The notes: generated from the sequence alone by a model not told the origin. A DNA stretch of 30,000 nt from Symbiodinium natans (GCA_905221605.1 CAJNDS010002426.1:147501-177500); one strand, 5' to 3'; shown: positions 8,978 through 18,294, counted from the first letter of the stretch. Numbers and translations are program-made.

Positions 8978-9346
8978 GTGGTCAGAAAATTCTCGTCAGT
9001 TGGATCTGCTCAAGCTTTGGCGATTTCTTTTCACCACAGTACTCAAGAGCACTTGCACATACGCGATGTAGCCGTAGCATATGCCATGAGTGCGCGTTCT
9101 CTCATGTAAACGTGTTATACTAGTAACTTTTTAAATACATAGCAATGTAATAACATAGTAGTATCATTAATATGGTCATGTAATCTTGAAAGTAGAACAA
9201 TCTAACAGCACAATAATATAGAACAATACAGTATGATCCCATGTAGCAAGAAATCAATGGGATAACTTGTGCTCCGGAGTATGGGAGCACAAGCAGGCCA
9301 GGCACCCTCTGCTGGCCTAGGTCTAAACTTTCCAGGCTGCCAGGTG

Positions 9347-9450
9347 AGGGTTTAGGGTTTAGGGTTTGGGGTTTAGGGTTTAGGGTTTAGGGCTAGGGTT
9401 TAGGGTTTAGGGTTTAGGGTTTAGGGTTTAGGGTTTAGGGTTTAGGGTTT
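9347..9450. repeat. TTTAGGG-orientation array preceded by GTGAGG
   Basis: About 14 units. The array starts as CTGCCAG followed by GTGAGGGTTTAGGG, so a good 5' splice site merges into the first repeat. Confidence 0.9.
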
Positions 9451-9517
9451 CATCGAGGCACCTTCATATGAATTCCTGCATTGCACGTGCCAGTCTGTAA
9501 GCGCGCTTGCCTTGCAG

Positions 9518-9585
9518 AGGTGAGCTGCTGGAACCCTATGTTCGGCTTGAGGACACCCTGCGAGCAGGGACTCAGAGCCGATGTG
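9518..9585 (+). CDS. candidate exon, unknown protein
   Basis: After CTTGCAGAG the frame reads GELLEPYVRLEDTLRAGTQS then RC, a coherent acidic helix, before the T4G4 tract destroys it. The likely donor is at GAGCAG or later. Its first 11 bases (GTGAGCTGCTG, 9520-9530) recur at 9871-9881, beyond the T4G4 tract and the adjoining inverted-repeat element. Confidence 0.3.
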
Positions 9586-9587
9586 TG

Positions 9588-9765
9588 GGGTTTTGGGGGT
9601 TTTGGGGTTTTGGGGTTTTGGGGGTTTTGGGGTTTTGGGGTTTTGGGGTTTTGGGGTTTTGGGGGTTTTGGGGGTTTGGGGGGTTTTGGGGTTTGGGTTT
9701 TGGGGGTTTTGGGGGTTTGGGTGTTTTTTGGGGGTTTTGGGGTTTTGGGGTTTTGGGGTTTTGGG
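9588..9765. repeat. (TTTTGGGG)n-type G-rich tract
   Basis: About 22 units of TTTTGGGG, TTTTGGGGG and TTTGGGGG. This is the ciliate-type telomere motif rather than the TTTAGGG found elsewhere here. It accounts for the Gly/Trp/Phe-rich frames across it. Confidence 0.95.
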
Positions 9766-9866
9766 GTAGTTCTCTAAATTAGGGTCCCTTCGTGGGTCCT
9801 ACACAAAGAATAGAAGAAAACACATATAACAAATACCCCAGATGGGACCCTAATTTAGAGAAGTAC
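9766..9866. mobile_element. MITE family member (copy A)
   Basis: GTAGTTCTCTAAATTAGGG followed by TCCC at the left end matches the reverse complement of GGGACCCTAATTTAGAGAA followed by GTAC at the right end, with a single mismatch. The centre is A-rich. A second, diverged copy is at 24048-24137. It abuts the T4G4 tract directly. Confidence 0.75.
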
Positions 9867-9892
9867 CCTTGTGAGCTGCTGTAAGCCCTGAC

Positions 9893-10061
9893 GCTAAACC
9901 CCAAACCCTAACCCTAAACCCCTAAACCCCTAAACCCTAAACCCCTAAACCCCTAAACCCCTAAACCCCTAAACCCCTAAACCCCTAAACCCCTAAACCC
10001 CTAAACCCCTAAACCCTAAAACCCTAAACCCTAAACCCTAAACCCTAAACCCTAAACCCTA
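9893..10061. repeat. CCCCTAAA variant array grading into CCCTAAA
   Basis: About 14 octamers CCCCTAAA (TTTAGGGG on the other strand), then six to seven CCCTAAA heptamers. Confidence 0.95.
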
Positions 10062-10073
10062 ATTGTTGATGAG

Positions 10074-11310
10074 GATGGCGAGGTCTCGCCCTTGAAGTCG
10101 GCGTCTGCTGAGCGCCATGACGCAGCCAGCACCTCGATTCGGGGGTTTGCGATAGTATGGGGGTTTCCGAAGTTAGGGTTTAGGGTTTAGGGTTTAGGGT
10201 TTAGGGTTTAAGGGTACCTTATTGGGGGTCCTTATAATGAGGGGATAACCCCCATTTTTCAACCCGGGAAGCAGTTCAGATTCCCCTCATGTAGTACCGA
10301 GGCCATGGCGGGGATTGAGCGGAGGGTGGAGTGGCTGAACATCCAGTTGCTGCAGTCTTGGCAGACTGTTTCGGCAGATTGCGGGGCAGGTTGCGGGGGG
10401 AGGGAGACCAGACACCCTAAAAGTCGTTCAGGAATGTGCTGGCCATCACCTTCTTCTTGGTGGGCAGCCTTTTGCTGTGGGCATGGTACTACGACCGCCT
10501 GCCGCCCGAGCAGCAGCACGAGGTCAGCGGGAAGTCTTGCTGGAGCGGTCGGCTACGTGGCGTTGTATATACTTCTGGCTCGAAATCGAATGCGTATGTA
10601 AGCTTCTCGCACCACACGCGTGTCGGACGGTTTTCTGTCATGCATACTTTGCAGAGCGAGAAACCGTCTCAGTGTGCAAGCAAATGGTTTTGCACGATAA
10701 AACAAACGCGACAAGATGCGCCTAGGGCTTTCACCTTCTGCAGTTGTTTTCGCCCACATACCGTGTTTTTTTTGCCAAAAGGGGCGAAATGCCGGAAGTT
10801 TTGGAAGTGGAAGAGCTGAGTTCAGTCAAAGCGCAACGGCGAGGGTTTAGGGTTTAGGGATACTCGCAACTATAAACTTGTGCCCTGCACATCGAGCCCT
10901 GCTGCATCTTGCCTCCTGCAGTGAAACCTTTAGGTGCAGTCACACAAATTGATCTTGCTCCAACAAAGCCCCAGCAAGCATACGACCAAATCTTTTTTCA
11001 AATCTAGTCTGCAGTGTTTGCGGCAAGGTCAATTGGCGAAACTAGAAGAGTGTGTGTGTGTGTGTGTGTCTCTTTGTGTGTGTGTGTGTGTGCGTGTGCA
11101 TGAGGAGCTGAGTGCAGCCGCAAGGCAGCAGCCATGTGGTTGCTCCAGGTCTACCGCACCGCGCTACTGGTGTCCATTCCTGTGGTGGCACTCTTCTTTA
11201 CATGGTGCCCTACTTAGTGCACGAAGCCCTGACCAGCTGGATAGCAGAGCATGCGTCAGATATCAGGTTTCACATATGGCTCGCCATCAAAATGATGCCT
11301 GGCGCTCGAT
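10074..11310 (+). CDS. exon chain of a membrane protein (incomplete model)
   Basis: Exon-like segments on one strand: 10074-10142 (DGEVSPLKSASAERHDAAST, just after a telomeric array); 10302-10375 (AMAGIERRVEWLNIQLLQSW); about 10424-10522 (NVLAITFFLVGSLLLWAWYY then DRLPPEQQHE, a clear transmembrane helix); about 10536-10592 (LAGAVGYVALYILLARNRM, a second helix, ending before GTATGT); about 10780-10844 (MPEVLEVEELSSVKAQRR); about 10922-11003 (KPLGAVTQIDLAPTKPQQAY); 11113-11310 (WLLQVYRTALLVSIPVVALF then, one frame over, MVPYLVHEALTSWIAEHASD). Helix, short loop, helix recalls the C-terminus of MCTP-type membrane proteins, but this is weak. Frames break at about 10523 and 11190, so either splice sites were missed or the gene is decayed. 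Confidence 0.35.
10172..10211. repeat. TTTAGGG tract inside a dispersed repeat
   Basis: Five TTTAGGG units lie between GGGGGTTTCCGAAG and AAGGGTACCTTATTGGGGG. These flanks resemble the dispersed element at 8549 and 20687. Confidence 0.8.
11050..11098. repeat. (TG)n microsatellite
   Basis: Alternating TG with one TCTCTT interruption. Confidence 0.9.
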
Positions 11311-11395
11311 CGCTATACCCTCAACCCTAAACCTTAAACCCTGAACCCTATACCCTAAACCCTAGATCCTAAACCTCCCACACCCCAAACCCTAG

Positions 11396-12211
11396 AATCT
11401 CGCTGCGGCGGTCGCCGGTGTCAACGAGGTTTCTGCCGATCAAGTTCTTCGGAATCTGGCAGTGAGCCAAGCCCAAAAGGCTGATAGCATTCAGTTTTTG
11501 GGGTATATATATACATATATACAGATAATAGACATAGATGAAATACACACAAAGAGACACACAACATATATATATATATATGTATATATATATATGTATA
11601 TATATACACACACACTACCCATATGTACATATATATACATATGCATATGTACATATGTACATATGTAGGCACATACATACTGCTTGTAGTAAAGAAGCCG
11701 ATACAAGATATGGATACGCCTGTGACGCATGATGTTTGCCTGAGACAGGTACGGAGACACCGGCATTGGCGTGGGCTGGCAGGGAGTGATTCCAAGGCGC
11801 GTCTTCTCAGGGGTTTAGGGTTTAGGGTTTAGGGTTTAGAGGAGTCGCTTCGGAGTTGCTTTCAGGCTGTCTCGCCTCCTGACAGGAAGGCAAAGAAGAT
11901 GGGCAAGATCGCGTTCAGCTGTGCAAGGTGGGCCGGAGAGCGGGAGGTGTCGACACATGAGATTCGATGTTTTGCTTTGTACCCTTCACCCTAAGCCCTA
12001 AACCCTAAACCCTAAACCCTAAACCCTAAACCCTAGGGCACCGTTCCTGCGGCACGCAGCGGAGCGCGCCCTTCACAAGGCGGAATGAAGGAAACTTAGG
12101 GCCCGGGAAGCCCTGAACCCTAGCCTTGGGGTCCTACAGCCCGAAGCCCGAACTCAACAGCTCCAAAAGGTTCAAACCCTGTTTTCCGCCGAGCTTGCGC
12201 TTCCTTTAAGA
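11396..12211 (+). CDS. five-exon gene piece with a 27-nt telomeric intron
   Basis: Exon 1 (11396-11502), right after a telomeric CCCTAG, reads NLAAAVAGVNEVSADQVLRN then LAVSQAQKADSIQF and ends before GTATAT. Exon 2 (11698-11812) reads PIQDMDTPVTHDVCLRQ... to ...GSDSKARLLR plus one base. Exon 3 (11840-11927) supplies two bases and reads EESLRSCFQAVSPPDRKAKK then MGKIAFSCA, ending in phase 2 before GTGGGC. Exon 4 (12037-12079), after CCCTAG, gives one base then APFLRHAAERALHK, before GCGGAA. Exon 5 (12140-12211), after TCCTACAG, reads PEARTQQLQKVQTLFSAELA then LPLR before GTAATA. The three junctions from exon 2 to exon 5 agree in phase; the exon 1-2 junction (CA/TA microsatellite intron) is unproven. 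The protein is basic and helical, with no domain recognised. Confidence 0.5.
11503..11690. repeat. CA/TA-type microsatellite
   Basis: ATATAC, TATATG and CACACA runs between two exons. It gives Tyr/Ile-rich artefact frames. Confidence 0.9.
11813..11839 (+). repeat. 27-nt telomeric repeat, candidate minimal intron
   Basis: Exactly three GTTTAGG units plus GTTTAG. The upstream exon ends in phase 1 and the downstream exon starts with two bases. Confidence 0.6.
11978..12036. repeat. (CCCTAAA)n tract ending in a CCCTAG acceptor
   Basis: Eight units. The last unit is altered to CCCTAG and is followed by the exon at 12037, so the array itself would provide the 3' splice site. Confidence 0.85.
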
Positions 12212-12424
12212 GTAATAAGTCATTGCAATGACGCACAAGCACGGCCAGTATCAGTAGGCAACACCAGGCAAAAAAAAGCCACGACACAACCACGGGCAAT
12301 GACACAATGCAGGGTGCAGAAATTGCTGATTTTTACGTCGTCGCTTTAAACATGGTCTTTTGCAAGCTTGTCTGTCTACAACGAGGTTTCTGGTAACAGT
12401 GCGAGCATACATGTGCCCAACATC

Positions 12425-12512
12425 ATTCCTTCCTTCCTTCCTTGACTCCCTCCCTTCCTGCCCGTCCGTCCGTCCGTCCGTTCGTCGTCGTCGTCGACGT
12501 CGTCCTCGTCGT
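12425..12512. repeat. CCTT / CCGT / CGTC microsatellite
   Basis: Successive short runs CCTT, CCGT and CGT or CGTC. Between 12212 and 12970 the only other candidate is a 133-residue open frame (12571-12972, MGSHCAAEAISYGTNRLVCA...) of doubtful composition. Confidence 0.85.
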
Positions 12513-12973
12513 GACTTCATGGTCATTGATCGTTTGTGGACCCAGTGATTCGTGATTCTCTAAGACCTTTGTGGGTTCACACTGCGCTGCAGAGGCCATA
12601 TCTTATGGGACCAACCGACTGGTTTGCGCGCGTGGATACCAGCTTGCTTTTCGCAAAGGCGCCCCCCAGCCCACTTCCGATGTTACGGCTTGGGGCTTAA
12701 GGTGTAAGGTTCTCAGAAGTGGTGCTCCTGCCAGATTCACCCCATGTTGGAACGGGTCACGCGGGATAGCGGCTCAGAGTGCTGCATCGGTCCCTATGGA
12801 AGTTCTTTGTGGACATCACAGCCTCAGGCCTCCATGGCAAGTGTACTCCGACGCCACTTCCCGTCCATGCTGGTCCATGCCTAAGGTGTTTGCATCAGAA
12901 GGAGATCTGTTTGTACATTTTACAACAGCCCTCCTCTGCGAGCATTCTTGCTACATGATGTTTCGGATCTAAG

Positions 12974-13703
12974 GCCAAGGACGGGCGTTTGCCTCCAAGT
13001 GTTGAGAACGAGTTGGTGTCGATCGTCATGGAGAAAATCGAGGTGCGGTCACCAGCAGCACCGCGGTAAGGGACGCAAGTGCTCGATCCTCCAAGCTTGT
13101 GCTGCTTCAGGAAAGCTTCCCGGAGATGTGGAACAAAGTCACAACGAAGCTATGCGATCCCGTGATAGGCAGGGAGGATGAGATGATGAGCACGGGGTTG
13201 ATCCATAGCCGGTGCTGACAAAATCGTGCCTCTGTGTGTCGCTGTTTGTGTGTGTGTGTGTGTTCTTCGGCTTCAGGTCTTGACAATGACGGCATGATTG
13301 TGTCTGTCTTTGCCGAGCACAAGGCTGCGAGTATGGACTTCTGACAGTGCAGCACTCGCAAAGCCCAGTATCAGTCGGGGGAGGGAGAGCGGGGGTGGGG
13401 GTGGGGGGGGCGCGCGCGCGTGCGCGCGCGCGCGAACTTGCGTGTGCCCGCTCCGGAAGCGCCGGGCTTGAATCGCTGATGCTCGCTGATGCTCTTGGCC
13501 TGGTGACCTAGTGCCCATCTCAGGCCCAGTCAAGTCGAGGTGGCAGAGCGGTGCGAGCAAACGACCAAAAAGCGAAGGCTGTTTCGGCCAGCGTGGCCAA
13601 GAAATTCAAGCAGGAGAACAGGTGGGCCCTTCAAGATATCAAGAAGCGCCCGCTGTTTGGCGGGCCCGAGTCTGGACCTAGGCAGCGCGATCGACAGAAG
13701 TAG
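12974..13703 (+). CDS. four-exon gene piece, unknown protein
   Basis: Exon 1 (12974-13042, after GATCTAAG) reads AKDGRLPPSVENELVSIVME then KIE, before GTGCGG. Exon 2 (13111-13168, after GCTGCTTCAG) reads ESFPEMWNKVTTKLCDPVI plus one base, before GCAGGG. Exon 3 (13277-13323, after CGGCTTCAG) supplies two bases and reads LDNDGMIVSVFAEHK, before GCTGCG. A last exon (from 13524 or 13585 to the stop at 13703) reads AVSASVAKKFKQENRWALQD then IKKRPLFGGPE. The first two introns are 68 nt (GT-AG) and 108 nt (GC-AG). All acceptors are followed by G, and phases 0-0, 1-1 and 0-0 agree. I do not recognise the family. Confidence 0.55.
13376..13434. repeat. G-rich run followed by (CG)n
   Basis: GGGGGTGGGGGTGGGGGGGG, then alternating CG/TG for about 24 bp, inside the intron between exons 3 and 4 of the gene piece above. 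A (GT)n run lies at 13241-13262 in the previous intron. Confidence 0.9.
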
Positions 13704-13861
13704 CTGTTTTTCTTGGTCTGGTTGTCATGGCAAGTCAGGTCTCGGGGCAAAAACTAGTTCAGCGGGCCAGGAACCACTTGTGCTAGGGAGACGACAGCAC
13801 TCAAGTACAGTGCCTTGGGCTCCAGCCTCCGGCAGACATACGTGGGTCGGCCGTGCTCTTC

Positions 13862-14090
13862 AACCCTAAACCCTCAGCCCTGAACCCTAAACCCTAAACC
13901 CTAAGCCCTAAGCCCTAAGCCCTAAGCCCTAAGCCCTAAGCCCTAAGCCCTAAGCCCTAAGCCCCAAGCCCTAAGCCCTAAGCCCGAAGCCCGACCGAAG
14001 CCCTAAGCCCTAGCCCTAAGCCCTAAGCCCTAAGCCCCAAGCCCCAAGCCCCAAGCCCTGAGTCCTAAGCCCTAAGCCCAAGCCCTCCAG
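13862..14090. repeat. CCCTAAG variant array
   Basis: About 30 heptamers, mostly CCCTAAG rather than CCCTAAA, with CCCCAAG and CCCGAAG variants. Confidence 0.95.
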
Positions 14091-14187
14091 GAGCTGCTCA
14101 ATCATTTTTTCCTGTCCATGGGTGACAAAGAGTTTCGCTTCATCGAGCGTCCTTGCCTTGGCTGTGTTTCTCTTGGCCAAATGACCC

Positions 14188-14221
14188 TTATATATATATA
14201 TGCATATAGATAGATAGATAA

Positions 14222-14252
<31 letters not shown>

Positions 14253-14460
14253 CACACATAAACAAGGTACATAATAAATAGATACATAAACAAATACATA
14301 TACATACATATATATATATATACATATATATATATATCCACATACATACACATGGTACAATATACGTTATTATACTTATATAATGCAAAAAATATACTGT
14401 CATATAGTATACATTCACATTTTGATCTCATAATATCCACATATATATATATACATACGC
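14188..14460. repeat. TAGA / TA / CATA microsatellites
   Basis: GATA/TAGA tandem run (14207-14250) and several TA and CATA runs. 14461-15135 shows no exon I can defend, although short open frames occur. Confidence 0.9.
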
Positions 14461-15139
14461 TTGTAATCACTGTCATCGCAGTTTCGTCCAAGACAGCTTA
14501 GGATGTGGTGCGGCGTTGGGCTTTGTTTGTGGGCTTATCCAGTGCCTTTGCTGAAGAAGATCGAGTATAGGCCGCGCGATGGTTTGCACACGTGTTGCTT
14601 GTTTGGAGTGAAAGCTGCAAGTGTCACTACACTTACTCGTGCATGGCCTGTCAGTCGATATGAACATCCAAAAAGCATCACTTGCAGACATTTCCGACCC
14701 TCTGTTCGCCTGACTGTTGGATGTGTCCTTTTCGCAGTCAACCGCCAAGGCTGGTTGCCTTCAACTACTTGGACGAAACAGGCAAGTTCTCTCAAAATTG
14801 AGATGTGACTTCGGGCGTGCCATTGTGTACTTCGATTGAAGCAGCGATTTCTTGCAGCCTCTTGTTGAGAGACAGGGATGGCGATTGTTTCTTTGCCAGG
14901 CAGGATGATCTTACTTCCAGGAACAGGGTTCTTCCTGGGCATCCTCACCAACTGGTTCCCTGCACGTCGCAGCGATGTGTCTTGCATGAACCGCATACAG
15001 GACGCCTGCGTTGACTCCGCAGGCTAGCGATCCAGATGTGCTTCAAGCCGTGCCATCCGCACCCTGTTCGAGCATGCGTCTCAACCTCCCCATCAGCAGC
15101 TTGACCTCCAGTTTCGCTCCTGTCCCCTCTAGAATTCAG

Positions 15140-15300
15140 GTGTGCGGGTGGTATCTGGGCAGCATCCAGGGCCTCTTCCTGAAGAGACAAAGGCAGGAGT
15201 GGTTGCCAGGCATGGCTTTCCCTCGCATTGCGCCTATGTCAGGGATGTTGCGACTCTCTATGCCAAGCTTCTGGTGGACCATTTCTTCGATTTTCACAAG
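15140..15300 (+). CDS. candidate exon pair, unknown protein
   Basis: 15140-15192 (after GAATTCAG) reads VRVVSGQHPGPLPEETK and ends before GCAGGA. 15243-15300 (after CGCCTATGTCAG) reads DVATLYAKLLVDHFFDFHK and ends before GCCTGC. Both show the AG|G acceptor and GC donor typical here, but their phases do not join directly, so another short exon (about 15206-15240, MAFPRIAPMS) may lie between. Unrecognised. Confidence 0.3.
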
Positions 15301-15330
15301 GCCTGCAGATTGGAGATGTTGGCCGGGATC

Positions 15331-15431
15331 CCCCCTAAACCCTAAACCCTAAACCCTAAACCCTAAGCCCTAAGCCCTAAACCCTAAGCCCTAAGCCCTA
15401 AGCCCTAAACCCTAAACCCTAAACCCTAAAC
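15331..15431. repeat. mixed CCCTAAA/CCCTAAG array
   Basis: About 14 heptamers of both types. Confidence 0.95.
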
Positions 15432-15479
15432 ACCTTCAAAAGAAGAGGCAGCACCCCCTAGCTGCGCAGCCCCAAGCTC

Positions 15480-16201
15480 CAAAACCCCCAAAAGCGGGCG
15501 AACTCTGAAAAGCCAATCGCACCTCAAACTTCTTGGGCTCAAACGGGGTTTAGGGTTTAGGGTTTAGGGTTTAATTGGGGTTTAGGGTTTAGGGTTTAGG
15601 GTTTCGAATGTTGTGGCGGCCGCACGTGACATCGTGGGCCCCATTTGGGGGTACAGTATGAGTTGCCACCATGGACTCTGTTTCGTGAGCAATGTCCCAC
15701 TTAGGTGATAGCATACCTGCAAACCATCCCTGTTTGGACGGATCTGCAGGACTGAACACGAGCATCTGCCGTTTCAGCTAGAGGAGGCTTTGGGTCGAGA
15801 AGTGACGGCTTTGATGTCAGGACATCTACAACCAGAACATTCAAAACATGATGAAGCAGACCATGGGCAAAGCGGTCACGTGGATTGTGGCCCGCTTACC
15901 ACCTCTGCAGTTCCCACCAATGCTGGTCGTCATCATGTGCACTACTTCCATGCAAGCTACTAGGAAGGCTGTTGGGATGTGCTATGTCTTAAGAGGATCA
16001 TATTTTAGGATTATTCAGAGGGCTTTAAAGAGGCATCCTAGACGATCACCGCCATCTAATCCGCAATCTTACTTCCCCAGGCGCCTGTTGCAGTTGGCTC
16101 GGAGAAGCTCCGAGCCGTGGAGGCTCATGGGAAGCAACAATCCACGCGACAATTTCAACCGCTGCGTGCTGGAACATTTGTTGTGCGTGGTCGCCCTTTA
16201 A
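15480..16201 (+). CDS. gene piece with a 52-nt telomeric intron and a 19-nt gap
   Basis: Exon 1 (to 15547) reads ANSEKPIAPQTSWAQTG and ends in phase 2. The telomeric tract 15548-15599 (GT...TTTAG) follows. Exon 2 (15600-15704) reads VSNVVAARDIVGPIWGYSMS then CHHGLCFVSNVPLR and ends in phase 2 before GTGATA. Exon 3 (15750-15801, after TCTGCAG) reads TEHEHLPFQLEEALGRE, before GTGACG. Exon 4 (15821-16201, after GATGTCAG) reads DIYNQNIQNMMKQTMGKAVT, WIVARLPPLQFPPMLVVIM... to a TAA at 16199-16201. The intron between exons 2 and 3 is 45 nt. That between exons 3 and 4 would be only 19 nt, so it is either an extremely short intron or a frameshift. The last exon is basic (ALKRHPRRSPP). Not recognised. 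Confidence 0.45.
15548..15599 (+). repeat. TTTAGGG tract, candidate 52-nt intron
   Basis: Three perfect GTTTAGG units, one interrupted unit (GTTTAATTGGG), then further units ending TTTAG. The flanking exons agree in phase. Confidence 0.55.
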
Positions 16202-16290
16202 CCCCATAAACCCTAAACCCTAAGCCCTACACCCTGAACCCGAAACTCTAGACCCTACACCCTGAACCCTAAACTCTTAACCCTGCCCAG
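16202..16290. repeat. degenerate CCCTAAA tract
   Basis: Units drift to CCCTACA and CCCTGAA. 16291-16548 is unique sequence with nothing assigned. Confidence 0.85.
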
Positions 16291-16548
16291 GAAGACCTTG
16301 TAGGTGCCCAGCACTCAGCTGCGTGCCGACTGGTGCTGACTGCTTCAGAAGTCACGGTCATAGAGGTCGCCCGATTATGGGAACATCCTATGACTAGCAA
16401 GGGCAGAAAGAGCTGATCTCACACGTTTTCAACAGTGATTTCCGCAAGCGATGCGCAAGCAGTTGGCTTGATGATCCAGACATGCCGAGACCTCTGCAGA
16501 GCGTATTGCAGAGAACGATGAGTTGCAGCAGGCCGCGTGATCCTCAGG

Positions 16549-16689
16549 ATACCCTAAACCCTAAACCCTAAGCCCTAAACCCTAAACCCTAAACCCTAAA
16601 CCCTAAACCCTAAACCCTAAACCCTAAACCCTAAACCCTAAACCCTAAACCCCACACCCTAAACCCTAAACCCCAGACCCTAAACCCTT
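16549..16689. repeat. telomeric (CCCTAAA)n array
   Basis: About 20 units with two CCCCAGA/CCCACAC variants near the 3' end. 16690-16979 is unassigned. Confidence 0.95.
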
Positions 16690-16979
16690 TTGCGAGTTCG
16701 CGCGTGGTGCTCGACTCAGGCCTCACAGTACCTGGCGGTGGCCACCGACGTCTTCAGGCATGCCAGGTGCAAGGCCTGCGTCTGCTTTGATGTTCAAATC
16801 TGGCGCAGGTCCAATGCCGTGGCCATGCAGAAAATGCTCGATGCCTAGCATGCGAATGTGCCGGATATAGGCACATCAAAGACTACAATAACTTAATGCG
16901 AAAGTCGTGTGAAATTTAGAAAATGCTAATCCAAAGTCAACTTGCTGTCGCACGGGCGGCTTCAGTTTTCGTGACTGAG

Positions 16980-17184
16980 GCCGCCAGATGAGTTTGAACG
17001 TCTCTTACACCCGGTCTTCCAAGAAGATGAGCCTGGGCCTCGGTTTAGGGTTCAGGGTTTGGGGTTTGAACGTCTCTTACGCCCGGTCTTCCAAGAAGAT
17101 GAGCAGGGACCTCGGACGAAAGAAAGAGGTACGATGGCACATAATTACGACTCGAATAGACCCCTAAAGCCCTTAGAGCCCTAA
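16980..17184 (+). CDS. candidate exon with an in-frame tandem duplication
   Basis: After GACTGAG the frame reads PPDEFERLLHPVFQEDEPGP, then FRVQGLG from telomere-like DNA, then FERLLRPVFQEDEQGP again and TKERGTMAHNYDSNRPLKP to a TAA. The 52-bp segment at 16992-17043 recurs at 17064-17115 with four differences. The 20-bp spacer is TTTAGGG-like, and the 72-bp period is 24 codons, so the frame is kept. The spacer could instead act as a donor (GTTTAGG). Acidic and helical; unknown family. Confidence 0.4.
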
Positions 17185-17408
17185 ATCCCCAAAACCCGAA
17201 GACCCTAGAGCCCTAACTTACATAAAAACCCTAAAACGCTGAAAACCGTAAAGCCCTAAAGCCCTAAAACCCTAAAACGCTAAATCCCTAAAACCCCAAA
17301 ACCCCAATCCCCCAAGACATGAAAAGCCGGAATACTCAAAAAACCCACACTCAACGAGGTGGATAGAATCCCCTTAAAGGGACCCCCCCCCCCCAAAAAA
17401 AAAAAAAA
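17158..17408. repeat. highly degenerate CCCTAAA-derived DNA and C9A14
   Basis: AAACCCTAAAACGC-type decayed units to about 17330, then a C9 run followed by A14 (about 17385-17408). Confidence 0.75.
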
Positions 17409-17429
17409 GGTACACCCTATTTTCCTTAA

Positions 17430-17572
17430 ACTCCAAACCCCAAACCCTAAACCCTAAACCCTAAACCCTAAACCCTAAACCCTAAACCCTAAACCCTAAA
17501 CCCTAAACCCTAAACCCTAAACCCTCAACCCTCAACCCTCAACCCTAAACCCGAAACCCTAAACCTTAAACC
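17430..17572. repeat. telomeric (CCCTAAA)n array upstream of an exon
   Basis: About 19 units. The last ones drift to CCTTAAA and CCTTCAG, which forms the acceptor of the exon at 17578. Confidence 0.95.
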
Positions 17573-17577
17573 TTCAG

Positions 17578-17667
17578 GTGGATCCTGATTCTGCTCGGGG
17601 GCGTCCTCGGTGCCATCGCAGCATCCCCAGCCTCACAATGGAAGCCCAGATCCTAACTTTCCTGGGG
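17578..17667 (+). CDS. exon candidate framed by two telomeric arrays
   Basis: Ninety bases, open and phase 0 to phase 0, reading VDPDSARGRPRCHRSIPSLT then MEAQILTFLG. The acceptor CCTTCAG is the decayed end of a CCCTAAA array, and the donor GTGAGGGTTTAGGG is the start of a TTTAGGG array. The exon therefore sits between two arrays in opposite orientation, whose sequence would supply both splice signals. Another frame gives a hydrophobic stretch (WILILLGGVLGAIAA), so the frame is not certain. Confidence 0.35.
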
Positions 17668-17805
17668 GTGAGGGTTTAGGGTTTAGGGTTTAGGGTTTAG
17701 GGTTTAGGGTTTAGGGTTTAGGGTTTAGGGTTTAGGGTCTAGGGTCTAGGGTTTAGGGTTTAGGGTTTAGGGTTTAGGGTTTAGGGTTTAGGGTTTAGGG
17801 TTTGA
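17668..17805. repeat. TTTAGGG-orientation array
   Basis: About 18 units beginning GTGAGGG. 17806-18290 holds weak TTTAGGGG-like remnants and a GGGGGTATATACGGGGCCCCC fragment like the dispersed repeat family, with no supported exon. Confidence 0.95.
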
Positions 17806-18294
17806 GGCGGGGTTTAGGGGCTTGGAGCATAGGGTTTTGACCGGGGGTATATACGGGGCCCCCATTGAAGGGCCCATATCAAGGGACTGTGTAGCTACCC
17901 CAAGAATCTCGTTTTGGACCAAGGTCGGGATCGCGCAGGTCTATTTCCTTTCGGAATAAGACTCGTGCAAGCAGGGGTGCCGCTGCAAAAAGAGAGCGCA
18001 AGCCTGCGACATCCTTTGTGCCGGCTCGTGTTTGCACTTGGCTGATGCTTTATCAGTGCAGATGTGGTTCAAAATTTTACACCTCCGCAGCTTGCGTTGG
18101 ACGGCCTTGAGTCCCAGTAAGTCATCGGGGCAGCGGCATTCCACGGGACCCTAGTGCTCTTACTTCGACGGCCAGCTGCATCACGTCGCGGCTACATGGT
18201 TGTGCTATGTTGTGCTGGTTGCTGGCTAGGAAGGTTGGCTCCAGCAGCTATGAGCTACTACTCTCACGGGAACATCTGGTTTTTAGTTACTCAG

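Noticed and set aside
9481-9782. Three Gly/Trp/Phe-rich frames
   Set aside because: They are translations of the TTTTGGGG tract.
11369-11795. Tyr/Ile-rich frames on both strands
   Set aside because: Generated by the CA/TA microsatellite; the real exon text is at 11396-11502 and 11698-11812 on the plus strand.
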